Shown piece after piece: positions 36,700 through 48,839 of a stretch of 64,000 nucleotides of DNA. Under the pieces are notes generated by a model. It saw nothing but the letters and a program-made list of their open reading frames with translations, was not told the DNA's origin and did not search any database. The stretch lies in assembly GCF_032854445.1 (NCBI RefSeq), contig NC_088295.1, positions 91,507,805 through 91,571,804 of the forward strand, written 5' to 3'. Within the stretch, counting starts at the first letter, position 1; every line of letters begins with the position of its first letter. This stretch comes from Liolophura sinensis. Lineage: Eukaryota; Mollusca; Polyplacophora; Chitonida; Chitonidae. Made by a program: the position numbers and the translations under genes.

Positions 36700-36826
36700 T
36701 GTGCCATTGTCTCTTTCTACACGTGTGGCACAGGTAGTTGTCACTGTAACATTGTGTCTTTGTACAGGAGTGACACAGGTTGCTATGACTGTAATGTTGC
36801 CTCTTTGTGCAGGTGTGACACAGAGT
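36700..36826 (+). repeat. Tandem 3' splice-site repeat before Ig exon, copy B
   Basis: Units of 48 bp, the last two each ending in a pyrimidine tract and AG (ctttgtacag|GAGTG and ctttgtgcag|GTGTG). The frame is open through them, so use of the upstream AG would add 16 residues (VTQVAMTVMLPLCAG region) without shifting frame. Confidence 0.65.
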
Positions 36827-37223
36827 ATACAGGTTACAGGTGCTCAGGACTGCAGTATATTCATCGATCCTGACTGTGCAATGTGTCAGAGCTTTGATGA
36901 TAAGTCTGGAGTTCAACCCAAATACGCCAAGATGGGACAACCCTTAGAGCTGACCTGTGCTGGACAGCTGGCAACGCCACAGTCCCAGAACAAAGCTATC
37001 TGGTACAAGCAGAATGTGAATGACCTACAGAAAGAGATGATTACTATGAACAAAACAGACTTGGTGTATGATCCTCCGGCTCCAAATGCCTGTACGGTTC
37101 TCGGACGCTCCACTCTGACGTATTACCCTCAGAACACGGACCGTGAGCTGAGAATCACCTGTGAAATCAGTTCTGGGAGCTCAGTTGATACAGTCAGTGA
37201 TGAAATGTCCATCTGTGTTGAAG
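36813..37223 (+). CDS. Immunoglobulin-domain exon (membrane-proximal), set 2
   Basis: A 411-nt exon, acceptor ctttgtgcag, donor AAG|GTAAAA, phase 1 at both ends. It has the same length and the same Ig core as 623-1033 (PLELTC, AIWYKQ, RELRITC). Differences are few: N to S and F to S early in the domain, DQQKV to DLQKE in the middle, and loss of one extra cysteine (VLGCS becomes VLGRS). In set 2 it follows Ig exon 34850 and precedes the stalk exons. It is probably the second extracellular domain. Confidence 0.87.
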
Positions 37224-37354
37224 GTAAAATCTACAGGTATTCTACAGATAAGCATACAAAAGTTGTAAGCATGTGAGATCTGATCACAAACTTTTAGTCT
37301 TGTTGGTAAGCTGGATGTTTTAAAACACGTTTCCTATATGTATATTCCTAATGG

Positions 37355-37600
37355 GAGAGCGCAATGCTCCAGGGGTTAGAGACTCCTGTCTTTGGATCTC
37401 TAGTCCATCCCAGGTAGCGGTTCGTACCCGGCCTTGAAAAGTTCCTGTAAGACCACTTGCCTTTCCACCAATATGCCGTGCATATCCATTCATTCATGAG
37501 GGAAAGTTTGACAATAACTTGCCAGTTTGTAGCTTTACCCCAGGGTTTCCTTTACTCATAAAACCAAATATTAACTCCTGTATTTTACTAACTATATTAC
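37355..37600 (+). mobile_element. SINE-like element, family B, copy 2
   Basis: B-box-like ggttcgtacccggcc, then aatatgccgtgcatatcc and gtttgacaataacttgcc. Partner of the element at 1150-1412. Confidence 0.55.
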
Positions 37601-39529
37601 TCCGTGCCTGAAGCTCGTAACGAATGGTTACCACGTAGCCACGAGTGTGTTTGGTCACACGGCTATAAAACTCAGATTTCAGGGTTCAAACTTAAACTTT
37701 GCAATCATAGATATCCTCTTAAAATGTGTTTCAACAACATGTAATGCCATTCACTTTTGCCTGAAGCAATCGTTCCTGTTATAGGCCTAACTTTGCGAAC
37801 TTCTCTTTCTACTCGTCATAAACGTTAACCTTATCAAGTGATGTTGTGATCAGCCCGGGTCGCACCACGGCTGCCAACAAATAGCTCTACATGGTACATA
37901 TCAATCCATGTGGACTTAAACATGAAATTGATAACATATACGTTAATCTTGCTTATTTTGACTTAATTGTTATCAGGGGGAGCCTTTTGACCTATCAAGT
38001 TAAAGACAGCGAAATTATCCTTCCATGTTATTTCCCCATCTTTCCGTAATGGCTGAAGTTAAGCATTGGGCGGGATATGTATAAACGTGTCTCGTTACAT
38101 GTAGACATTGTATGGTTACAAATTGTCGGAAATATTGATACTGTATTAGGAGGTATACATCTCATTCCCCAAATTGGCCGGTTACCATATGGCAAGTAAT
38201 TACAAATAGCACTGAAACTGTCTACGATCAAAATAGTAAACAAATATAGTTATTATGAGAGATCTGAACAAGGACCTTTTAAAGCCAACAAATCACTATC
38301 TCAAAGACAAGCTATTATATATACAAATTTTTGGATGATATAATTACTATCACTCCCCAATCGTCCAGCATCAAAAAGTTTTTTAGACCCAATAATATGC
38401 AATAGTCAGTTGCTAGTTGCTAGTTATATTGCTAGTTGCGATTATAGTGTCTGTACAAACTTTTCCAGTGATCACTACCAGGATTATGCTAATTTTAGAT
38501 CATTTTACCAGAAAAAGACAAAATATAAACGACAGATGTGGAATTACCTGGAAGCAAACTGGGAAAAGTACAGGATGTTGTTAGGAACATGTGACTGGAC
38601 CAGACAAAATGAAGCATTTGATGTGGATGAATGGTGCTCTACAATTACAAAATATACCACTGACTCTGCGAAAAATTCATTTCTCAACAAGATGGTTGTT
38701 ATTAACTCCCGTGACAAACCCTGGAGTACCACCCAGGATGAGGATTCGTGAAAAGCTATTCAGACATGGCAGAAAAACTAATTTAGAAGTCGTTTATACT
38801 GCATAATGAAAGCAACGAAAATACGTTACTAGTTTAATTAGGTAAGCTAAAGTTAATTACAGACCCATATCTCTTTATGTTGTCCGAGCAAAATATTTGA
38901 AGGAGTTATTTTTGTCAAATTATACGATTTCTAAAGACTTCTGTATCTAAGAAACAATGTGGTTTGATTCCAGATAAATGTACAGAACTTCTGTATATGT
39001 ATTTCGTTAGAGCGAAAGCACTTGGCGAAGGTAGGGATACATTCTTTATGTTTTTTAACATTTCAAAAGTTTCGACAGAGTCTTGTATTAAGGATTGTTA
39101 ACAAAAATATAACGTTTGGGATTGACGGTGGCGTTCTTGAATTGTTCAAAAGTTATTTAGCTGATAGAAGACAGAGATGAGTTGTAGGCGATCGTGAATC
39201 TGAGACGGCAAATGCTGGGGTACCACAAGGTTCTGTTCTTAGACCTTATTATTTATATTATTTATAAATGACTTATCTTCCAGTATCGTAAATAACATTA
39301 CGCTCTTTTCAGATGAGATTACCTCATATGTGGTCTCTATGAGATGTCTTCAAATTGTGGTCATAATACATAGGTTGAATGAATCCTGGTCATCCACATG
39401 GTTGGTAAATTTTAACCCAAAAGACGCAGACCACTTTTGGGTTAAAAAGTGACGCAGGACACTTCATGTCCTCAGTTGACTTTTTAAAGTGTAACTATCC
39501 GGTCATGTCTAACACATAAACATGTTGGG

Positions 39530-39850
39530 GTGCTTGAATGCTTGGGGTTTTAACGTCGTACTTAACAATTTTTCAGTCATATGACGATGAAGGAATCCTT
39601 AGGGTGCGCGTAATGTGCCTCCTTGTTACAGGACGGATTTTCAACTCTCTTTATCTTGTGCTGCATCACTGAGACGACTTACCGAAAGCAAGTAAGCCAC
39701 CCGACCCCAACCATTCTACTGATACGGGTCAACCATTTGTTGCATTATCCGCTTAATGCTGAACGCCAAGCGAGGAAACTACAATTTCCTAGTTTAAAGT
39801 CTTAAAAGACTTCATAATGACCTGGACGCTGTGCTATCTGGACCGGTGGG
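39530..39850 (-). mobile_element. SINE, family V, inserted in LINE copy 2
   Basis: Contains tgcttggggttttaacgtcg, cagtcatatgacgatgaagg, cactgagacgacttaccg and gctgaacgccaagcgagg. A remnant of the same insertion is found in LINE copy 3 at 46262, so it predates their duplication. Confidence 0.75.
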
Positions 39851-40189
39851 TAAACATCTTGAAATTATTTTTAATACCCCAGGTTACAACCATACTGACA
39901 ACTTCATTCATATAGCGAATAAAAATTATTTCCTCTTAGACGATTAAAATACATAATAAACAGGAAATCTTTGACTATTATGTTTTTAAGATCTTGCCTC
40001 GGATTCGCACATGTAGTCTAGGACAACCTCACAGAACACTACATCAACAGATAAACTGGAAAGAAAATTAAAATAAATGCATACGAATAATTATTGGTTT
40101 AACTGTCAGTACTTCTACCAAATTGCTACACGAAGAATCTGGACTGCTTCCTCTTTATAAGCGAAGACGTCCGTCGTTTGGTGTATCCA

Positions 40190-40985
40190 GGACAGCAGCC
40201 GGAAACCCGTGTTCTGTAAGATCATCAGATCATATTACACCCAGACCAGCAGCCCAAAACCCGTATTCTGTAAGATCATCAGATCATATTACACCCAGAA
40301 CAGCTGCCTGAAACCCGTATTCTGTAAGATCATCAGATCATATTACACCCAGACCAGCAGCCCGAAACCCGTATTCTGTAAGGTCATCAGATCATATTAC
40401 ACCCAGACCAGCTGCCCAAAACCCGTATTCTGTAAGATCATCAGATCATATTACACCCAGAACAGCTGCCCAAAACCCGTATTCTGTAATATCATCAGAT
40501 CATATTCCTCCCAGAACAGTAGGCTGAAACCCGTATTCTGTAAGATCATCAGATCATATTACACCCAGACCAGCAGCCCGAAACCCGTATTCTGTAAGAT
40601 AATCAGATCATATTCCACCCAGACCAGCAGCCCAAAACCCGTATTCTGTAAGATCATCAGATCGTATTACACCCAGACCAGCAGCCCGAAACCCGTATTC
40701 TGTAAGATAATCAGATCATATTACACCCAGACCAGCAGCCCAAAACCCGTATTCTGTAAGATCATCAGATCGTATAACACCCAGAACAGCAGCCCGAAAC
40801 CCGTATTCTGTAAGATCATCAGATCATATTCCGCCCAGAACAATAGCCCAAAAGCCGTGTTCTGTTACATCAGCAGATCATATTCCAACCTGAACAGTAG
40901 TCCGAAACCCGTATTCTGTAAGATCATCAGATCATATTCCACCCAGAACAGTAGCCCGAAAACGGTGTTCTGTAAGAGCACCAAA
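40190..40985 (+). repeat. 54-bp VNTR within LINE copy 2, about 15 units
   Basis: Same unit as 2795-4170 (cccgtattctgtaagatcat, cagatcatattacacccag). The 266-codon open frame is a frame-shifted reading of the LINE C-terminal repeat and not a separate gene. Confidence 0.9.
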
Positions 40986-41480
40986 TCAACTAACCCCATT
41001 GTATTGTAGAACAGAACATTCCAAAAAAACCGTTTTTACCTGCTTGGATTAATCACCAGAATACGTGACCCGAATGTATCAAAGCGCTGTCATCGACTGA
41101 AGAATTTAAGGCAAAGCTCAATATGTCAAGTTTATCGAAAATACCTTGCGGGTTATTAGTAAGAAGCAGATCATGCAATATTTTGTCAGCTAGACTTAGA
41201 AGCGGATGTAGTAGTTTAAATGAAGACCTGTTTAACACCCACTTGACGGACAGAGCGCACTGTAAGTGCGGACATGTTAGAATCGACAGAACACTATATA
41301 ATTTGCTGTTATTTCTATAAAGAACAACGTGATATAATACAAAACAGTATTAGACAGTCAGGACATATAGGAGAGATCATTGCTTTTGTACTTCTCTAGG
41401 GTGATGGGAGTCTAACCAAATCTTTAAACTACCATCACAGACTATCTATGCCAATTTATCAGTGACACTAAACAGTTCAT

Positions 41481-42073
41481 GTAATTCTTTATGTATTCAG
41501 GTATGTAAATAGTATATATATATATATACATAGATAAATACTACAAGGGTGTATGTTTATGTGTGCTTGTAGTGGTATATAAATACAAGCAGATGTGTTT
41601 ATGTATGGGTAACGTGACAATTGGACGATCTAGATAAAGACAAACACGACGAAGTCTGTTGACCAGCTCAAAACTATCCTGTGATAGCAGTAGTAGACTC
41701 TCAAAAACTAGAACTGTGTTTACGTTATGTCATAGTTCTCCCTCTGACATGTCCAAACGTTTAAGTGGTCTTCTCACACGGTAGCACACAACCACCGTTT
41801 AGAACCTGGTAGAGGCGACTTGCGCATGGGGTCACCTGGTAATAATACTGTAAGGTCGTCAATACAGTCTGTGTTGTAATATTCTTGGTGTTTCTCCTTG
41901 CCCCTGTTTAAAGCAGCGTTTGACTTCAGAGAGGTCGTATGACACAGGATACAAAAATTCTTTTTCGCTTGGCAATTTGTTTCTCGGCCTATGGGGCATG
42001 GGAATCTGTGCCCAGAAAAGTCCACAACTTTCTAGTGGGGTTGTTAGATAATACGGATACGTACATTGTACAC
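41481..42073. repeat. Segment shared with 47515-48590
   Basis: Shared landmarks are gataaatactacaagggtg, gacaaacacgacgaagtctg, cttgcgcatggggtcacctg and cacaactttctagtgggg. This copy lacks several hundred bp present in the other. It extends the LINE copy 2/copy 3 homology to the edge of the 51-bp array. Confidence 0.75.
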
Positions 42074-42226
42074 TATTTGTTTATTTATTTGATTGGTGTT
42101 TTACGCCGTACTCAAGAATATTTCACTTATACGACGGCGGCCAGCATTATGGTGGGAGGAAACCGGGCAGAGCCCGGGGGTAATCCACGACCACCAGCAG
42201 GTTGCTGGCAGACCTTCCCACGTACG
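42074..42226 (-). mobile_element. SINE, family A, with 10-bp target-site duplication
   Basis: 5'-truncated insertion (tRNA head missing) reading tttgattggtgttttacgcc to gaccttcccacgtacg. The sequence cattgtacac flanks it at 42064-42073 and 42227-42236. It landed in a unit of the 51-bp array. Confidence 0.88.
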
Positions 42227-43370
42227 CATTGTACACATGAAGTAGTCAGCGGCGGTGTGTTACCATACGGACAAGTGCATTGTATAAAGGAAGTAGAATG
42301 CATTCAGCGGGCCTGCATTACCATACGGATACGTACATTTTATACAGGAAGTAGTCAGCGGCTGTGCATTACCGTACGGATAAATGCATTGTTTACAGGA
42401 AATGGTCAGGGACCATGCATTACCGTACGGATCTATACCTATTTTCTATACAGGAAGTAGTCAGCGGCTATGCATTACCATACGGATACGTACACTGTAT
42501 ATAGAAAGTAGACAGCTGTCGTGTATTACCATACGGATACATACACTGTATATAGAAAGTAGTCAGCGGACGTGTATCACCATACGGACAAGTACATTGT
42601 AAACATGAAGTAGTCAGCCGCTGCGCATTACCGGACATATACATACATAGTAGACAGGAAGTAATCAGCTGTACGTCTATATACGTATATTCTATGAAGG
42701 AAGTAGTCAGGGGTCGTGCATTACCGTACGGATACATGAATTGTATACAGGAAGTAGTCGGCGTCTGTGCGCTACCGTACGGATACGCACGTTGTATACA
42801 GCTAGTAGTCAGCGGCCGTGCATTGCCGTGCGGATATATACGTATATTCCATGCAGGAAGTAGTCAGCGGTCGTGTATTACCATACGGATATCTAGATTG
42901 TGTACAAGAAGTAGTCAGCGGCCGTGCATTACAGTACGGATACCTAGATAGTATACATAAAGTACTCAGCGGTCGTGCATTACCGTATGGGTACCTACAT
43001 TGTATACAGAAAATAGTCACCGGCTGTGTATTATTGTACAATACGTACAAAGTATGCAGGAAATGGACAGTGGCCGTGCATTACCGTACGGATATATACT
43101 TATATTCTACACAGGAAGTAGTCAGCGGTCGTGTATTACCGTACGGATACCTAGATTGTGTACATGAAGTAGTCAGTGGCCGTGCAGTACCGTACGGATA
43201 TATACTTATATTCTATACAGGATGTAGTCGGCGGTCGTGTATTACCGTACGGATAAGCACATTGCATACAGCAAGTAATAAGCGGCCGTGCATTACCGTA
43301 CGGATACGTGTATTATATACCGGAAGTGGTCAGTGGCCGTGCATTACCGTACGGATACGTTCATTGTTCG
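42227..43370 (+). repeat. 51-bp minisatellite, about 22 units
   Basis: Unit ggaagtagtcagcggccgtg, cattaccgtacggatacg, tacattgtataca. Same family as 1757-2352, with more length variants. Open frames on both strands are artefacts. Confidence 0.9.
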
Positions 43371-43520
43371 TCCTCAAGAACATTTCACTTTATAGGATGG
43401 CGTCCAGCACTACGGTCAGTTGAAATGGGGCAAAGCTCTGGTGAAACCCACGCAGCTTTCTGACACAGAAATTTCTACGTACAAAAGATGAAGCCAGCAA
43501 GAGCTTTAAGTCTGATATAA
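43371..43520 (-). mobile_element. Highly diverged SINE, family A
   Basis: cctcaagaacatttcacttt, gatggcgtccagcactacgg and gaagccagcaagagcttt follow the order of the reversed family A body. Old copy, weak call. Confidence 0.45.
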
Positions 43521-44060
43521 ACTGTGGCAACATGCAACTGACTGGCAAAGACTCTCCCGATCTGTGATTCACAGATCCCTTCCCTTCCCCCAATAGAAAA
43601 ACAAAACTACACATATTCATGGAAGGTAAATATCTTAAATGAACATATAATACTGCCTTAACAGCGCTATAAGTACTGGCGACAGCTTTTTATTACCAAA
43701 GCCTCGAACACTCCGTGTGTGTGGCTGGTTATGAACAAAGCAAAAGCAAGAATGATTGCCGGACCCAAATGTACATGAATACTGAGCCTGTTGAGTTAGT
43801 AATTGTTGGTTAGCTCTTCAGACATGCCTGGAAGAACAATAAAATTAATATTACTCGTCTGTCAATGAAAGGAAATGTGTACAAAAGTAAACCAAAGGTG
43901 GCGATTTAAGGAAAGAAACAAGATATGTTTATTATTATAATAGTGCTCATGATCTCTAAATAAATAGGGCAAAGTACTCCAGCCAGTATGATCCCAGGGA
44001 AAACACATGTAGAGTATCACGGAGGGGGACAACACTACATATATATCTATGATGTAGGTG
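43521..44060. repeat. Segments shared with 2353-2640 and 10701-11200
   Basis: 43540-43790 matches the flank of the first 51-bp array (aagaatgattgccggaccc). 43830-44040 matches 10800-11010 (gtactccagccagtatgat, caacactacatatatat). No gene content was seen before the stalk exon. Confidence 0.6.
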
Positions 44061-44100
44061 AAAATGAATTATTCTCGATTATTGTTCTTTTCTTTTCGAG

Positions 44101-44139
44101 GTTTGATCTCTGTACCTGCAATGGTCACCCCCAGGGCCG
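44101..44139 (+). CDS. Stalk micro-exon 1, set 2 (39 nt)
   Basis: Acceptor gttcttttcttttcgag, donor GGCCG|GTGAGT, 39 nt, phase 1 to 1. Encodes LISVPAMVTPRA. It is the counterpart of 7280 with two extra codons. Pro/Thr content again suits a mucin-like stalk. Confidence 0.65.
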
Positions 44140-44632
44140 GTGAGTATTAGTGCATTTGTGGGTAGATTTCCTCGTATCTCCCTATTGTCTCCCCAGTAAA
44201 TAGTTCAGTTGTATCTATATTAAATAAAGAAAACGATTGATGGAAAGTCATTATAATAAAAATAATTAATGCTTCCTTTCAGTTTATTTCCATTTGAAGA
44301 GTCTTTTACATTCTTATCCTTCATTCTTAAGGCTCTTGACATGTTATGTGATTCATTGCACATATTAACTGTAGAATTAAAACAGAAAATAACAAAAGTG
44401 TTTATCTGATTCTTATGCAAGAAATTTCTAATGGGATCTGTAAATCTCTCTGGAATAAAAATGTATCAGAAAATTGTCACCAGTCAGATGTCTTCAAAAT
44501 AAACACTTTTTAGTCGTTAGCTAACCTCTATGATTATAGTAGCTAATGGAAGCGGGAATTGGACCAGATGTATCTGCGCTGTAGCTCAAATCCAACAAAC
44601 AACTTGTTTTTGTCTGTTTTCTTTCTTTCAAG

Positions 44633-44665
44633 ATGTGACATTCAGACCAACCCCTTCTGGGCCAG
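44633..44665 (+). CDS. Stalk micro-exon 2, set 2 (33 nt)
   Basis: Acceptor ttttctttctttcaag, donor GCCAG|GTGAGT, 33 nt, phase 1 to 1. Encodes D-VTFRPTPSGP. It is the counterpart of the 8839/9408/11786 family. Set 2 keeps one copy where set 1 has three good copies and one broken copy. Transposon insertions fill the space after it. Confidence 0.65.
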
Positions 44666-46261
44666 GTGAGTATTATACATGTGTAGTTGTGAGTGGATTC
44701 CTTAGTCGTTATCGTTTCTCAAATAGTTAGTTTACCTTCAAGGTACTGTACATGTATGTGTTTTTCATAACCTTGGATTGTTAACTACATCTGGTATCTG
44801 TCTTGTATATAATGATCTTAGGGCTCAAACAGCGAGGAGAAAAGTTAGTCACGTGATAATCCACTTTAACACATTCACTCACTATGTCTAGACCATGAGT
44901 AATGATCTCTAGAGTTACCGTGTAGCCGTCTGTAAAAATCACGGCTATAAAAATCAGATTTCACAGTCCAAATATAGAATTTGTTATCATAGATATCCTC
45001 TTAAAATGTGTTTCAACAACATATATGCCATTCACTTTTGCCTTAAGCTATCGTTCCTTTTTAAGGCCTAACTTTGCGAACTTCTCTTTCTACTCGTCAT
45101 AAACGTTAACCTTATCAAGTGATGTTGTGATCAGCCCGGGTCGCACCACGGCTGCCAACAAACAGCTCTATATGGTACATATCAATCTATGTGGACTCAA
45201 ACATGAAATTGATAATACATGCATATACGCTAATCTCGCTTATTTTGACTTAATTACTATCAGAGGGAGCCTTTTGACAGATAGCGAAATTCTCCTTCCA
45301 TGTTATTTCCCCCATCTCTCCGTAATGGCTGAAGTTAAGCATTGGGCGGGATATGCATAAACGTGTCTCGTTACATGTAGACATTGTATGGTTACAAATT
45401 GACGGAAATACTGATACTGTATTAGGAGGTATATATCTCATTCCTCAAATTCGCCGGTTACCATATGGCAAGTAATTACAAATAGCACTAACTGTCTACG
45501 ATCAAAATAGTAAACAAAATATAGTCTTTTAGACCCAATAATATGGAATAGTCACTTGCTAGTTTCCTATTATAGTCTCTGTTCAAACTTTTCCAGCGAT
45601 CACTACCAGGTTTATGCTAATTTTAGTTTATTTTACCAGAAAAAGACAAAATATAAACGACTGATATGGAGCAACCTGGAAGCAAACTGGGGAAAGTACA
45701 GGATGTTGTTAGGAACATGTGACTGGACCAGACAAAATGAAGCATTTGATGCGGATGAATGGTGCTCTACTATTACAAAATATATCATTGACTCTGCGAA
45801 AAATTCATTTCCCAACAAGATGGTTGTTATTAACTCCCGTGACAAACCCTGGAGTACCACCCAGGATGAGGATTCGTGAAAAGCTATTCAGACATGGCAG
45901 AAAAACTAATTTAGAAGTCGTTTATACTGCATACTGATAGCAACGAAAATACGTTACTAGTTTAATTAGGTAAGCTAAAGATAATTACAGACCCATATCT
46001 CTTTATGTTGTCGCGAGCAAAATATTTGAAGGAGTTATTTTTGTCAAATTATACGATTTCTAAAGGCTTCTGTAACTAAGAAACAATGTGGTTTGATTCC
46101 AGATAAATGTACAGAACTTCTATATATGTATTTCGTCGGAGCGAAAGCACTTGGCGAAGGTAGGGATACATTCTTTATATTTTTTGACATTTCAAAAGTT
46201 TCGACAGAGTCTGGTATGAAGGATTCTTAGCAAAGATAAAAAGTTTTGGGGTTGACGGTGG

Positions 46262-46405
46262 CCTTCATGATGCTGAACACTATGTGAGGAAGTACAACTT
46301 CCTCCTTTAAAGTCTTCACGACTTCTTAGTGACTCGACCCAGAACTGACCATGAGTCTGGCGCTCCCAAAGCGGACGCTCTAACAACTGTGCTATCGGGC
46401 GCCGA
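46262..46405 (-). mobile_element. SINE remnant, family V, in LINE copy 3
   Basis: Contains acaacttcctcctttaaagt and a reversed tRNA-like head (gagtctggcgctcccaaagc, ctgtgctatcgggcgcc). It matches the distal part of the SINE in LINE copy 2. Confidence 0.6.
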
Positions 46406-46789
46406 TGGAGTTACTTTTTATGCCTTGGTTACCTGGGAACAACCACACCGACGAGTTCATTCATACAGCCTATAAAAATCATCTCCTCTTGGAGGATTAA
46501 AATACATAGTAAACAGGAAATCTTTGACGATTATGTACACTAGTTTTATAAGACCATGCCTCGAATACGCAAATGTCGTCTGGGAAAACTTCAACGAACA
46601 TAAGATAAACAGACTCCAAAATGAATCCTTTTGAATAATTACTGGTTTAACTATTTGTACTTCTACCAGTTTGCTACACAAAGAATCTGGACTACTTCCT
46701 CTTTATAAGCAAGGATGCATCCATCCGTTTGGTGTACCTTCATCGTGTTATTCACAGCCAAGAAATTTACACTTAATCAGATCGTGTTC

Positions 46790-46945
46790 CCCAGACCAGC
46801 AGTCCGAAACCCGTATTCTGTGAGATCATCAGATCATATTCCACCCAGAACAGCAGCCCGAAACCCGTATTTTGTAAGATCATCAAATCATATTACACCC
46901 AGAACAGCATTCCGAAACCCGGATTCTGTAAGAGCACCAAATCAA
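46790..46945 (+). repeat. 54-bp VNTR within LINE copy 3, about 3 units
   Basis: Three units in the LINE frame (RNPYSVRSSDHIPPRTAA and variants), leading into the C-terminal part. This is the shortest allele of the VNTR and probably the nearest to the ancestral state. Confidence 0.85.
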
Positions 46946-47406
46946 CCAGCCCCGATGTGTTATAGAACAGTAAATTTCAAAATAACGTTCTTACCTGCTA
47001 CCAATTTTGAGCAGAATACCTGACCTGAGTGTATCAAGGCGCTGTCATCGACTGAAGAATTTAAGGCAAAACTAAATAACATCTTCAGTTTATCGAAAAT
47101 ACCATGCTGGTACTTAGTGAGAAGCAGATCATGCAATATTTTGTCACCTAGATTTAGAAGCGGATGTAGTAGTTTAAATGAGGACCTGTTTAACACCCAC
47201 TTGACGGACAGACCGGACTGTAAGTGCGGACATGTTAGAATCGACAGAACACTATATAATTTGCTGTTATTTATATAAGGAACAACGTGATATATTACAC
47301 AACAATATTAGACAGTCAGGACATATAGGAGAGATCATTGCTTTTGTACTTCTCTATGGTGAGTCTAACCAAATCTTTAAACTACCATCACAGAATATTT
47401 ATGCCA

Positions 47407-47517
<111 letters not shown>

Positions 47518-47600
47518 GATAAATACTATAAGGGTGTATGCTTATGTGTGCTTGTAGAGGTATGTAAATACACGCAAATGTGTGTATGTATGGATAACGT

Positions 47601-48835
47601 GATAATTGGACGATCTAAACAAAGACAAACACGACGAAGTCTGTTGACCATCTCGCCGCTTGAGCTGTGCATTTACTACCGTAAAGCAATGTTAACAGTG
47701 CCATGAATGTCGTGATTGACATGAAGTGTACCGGTATATATTACAGCTCCATGTTTTAACAAAGAACAATGTGTAGTAATAAACTATTAATGGTGAGCTA
47801 CGTTCCACGAAATAAAGTCTCGTGGCAGTGTCTCTTGAGGAAAAACAAAATATAATACTTCAACAGAAAATAATCTCTGCACCAAGGAAACGATCCTCTG
47901 ATGGCAGTATTAGACTCTCAAGAACTAGAACTGTGTTTACGTTATATTATAGCTCTCAGTCTGACATGTCCTTACGTTTGTGTAGTCATCTGACACGACA
48001 AGCTCTGGTAATCACAACTAGTGCGGTACAGAACTGAGTTTTAATAGTGATTTTACGTCCTGGACTATCACTGCCTGTTGTACTGGGATGTTTTAAGGAT
48101 GACATCGGCGGAGGCTGAGATGCATGGTGCTTGCTGAATTAAAGGGTAATCACACCTGGCAAGTACAGTGTGTTATGACGGCTCTTTGGGGATTTGTTCT
48201 CAAGGCTCATGGCGATGGGCCGTGTATGTCGACAAGTGAAGATGAAGTCTGTTTCTGCGGTATTTCTTACCACGTCTCACCATAACATGCGAACGAGGAT
48301 TGCTATGGAGATGAAGAACAGAAGCACACAGCCACCGTTTAGAACCTGGTAGAGACGACTTGCGCATGGGGTCACCTGGTAATAATACTGTAAGGTCGTC
48401 AATACAGTCTTTGTTGTAATATTCTTGGTGTTTCTCCTTGCCACTGTTTAAGCAGCGTTTGACTTCAGAGAGGTTGTATGACACAGGATACAACATTCCT
48501 TTTCTCGGCCTATGGGGCGTGGTAATCTGTGCTGGGGAAAGTCCACAACTTTCTAGCGGGGTTGTTAGATAATACGGATGTGTACATTGTACACATGAAG
48601 TAGTCAGCGGCAGTGCGTTACCGTGCTCAACACAAACGTCTGTATTAAAAATTGGAGACCATTGTTAGTTATTAATGTTTGGGAGTACCACCGTTCTAAG
48701 ACCCTTAAACACCATGCCATCAAAGACAGACAACTCGTCCCTAATGTCCCAATACTGTCGCATAGACTGCGGGATTTTTGGTCTAGTGTCTGGCCAACCT
48801 TTCAAGATCGTATAATTTAGTTCATTCACTGGGCT
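47601..48835. repeat. Segment shared with 41580-42073, longer version
   Basis: Includes cgatctaaacaaagacaaac, gcgcatggggtcacctgg and cacaactttctagcgggg, with one trace of the 51-bp unit at 48575-48626. Between about 47680 and 48320 there is extra sequence that copy 2 lacks. 48640-48835 is unassigned. Confidence 0.65.
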
Positions 48836-48839
48836 AACA

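Larger units (their letters stand above)
36608..37594 (+). repeat. Segmental duplication, copy B (pairs with 405-1412)
   Basis: Carries the same tandem acceptor repeat, Ig exon and family B SINE as 405-1412, in the same order. After about 37594 the two copies differ, with a family A SINE in copy A and a LINE in copy B. Confidence 0.8.
37605..41480 (+). mobile_element. LINE copy 2, degenerate, with SINE and VNTR inside
   Basis: A non-LTR retrotransposon, plus strand, broken by many stops. In order: a 5' region shared with 44885; an endonuclease start near 37890 (HINPCGLKHEID-like); a linker at 38400-38750 (MWNYLEANWEKYRMLLGT); reverse transcriptase at 39190-39320 with GVPQGSVL, LFINDLSSSI and a degenerate catalytic box (LFSDE where FADD is expected). 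A SINE follows at 39530, then thumb-like sequence, the VNTR, and a C-terminus with GCSSLNEDLF and CKCGH. It is not active. It lies in the intron between Ig exon 36813 and stalk exon 44101. Confidence 0.75.

Noticed and set aside
38410-38806. Host gene encoding a 113-codon protein, duplicated at 45556
   Set aside because: It is the linker between endonuclease and reverse transcriptase of the LINE, with LINE parts on both sides in both copies.
42802-43423. 201-codon frame in the second 51-bp array
   Set aside because: Array translation running into a diverged SINE.
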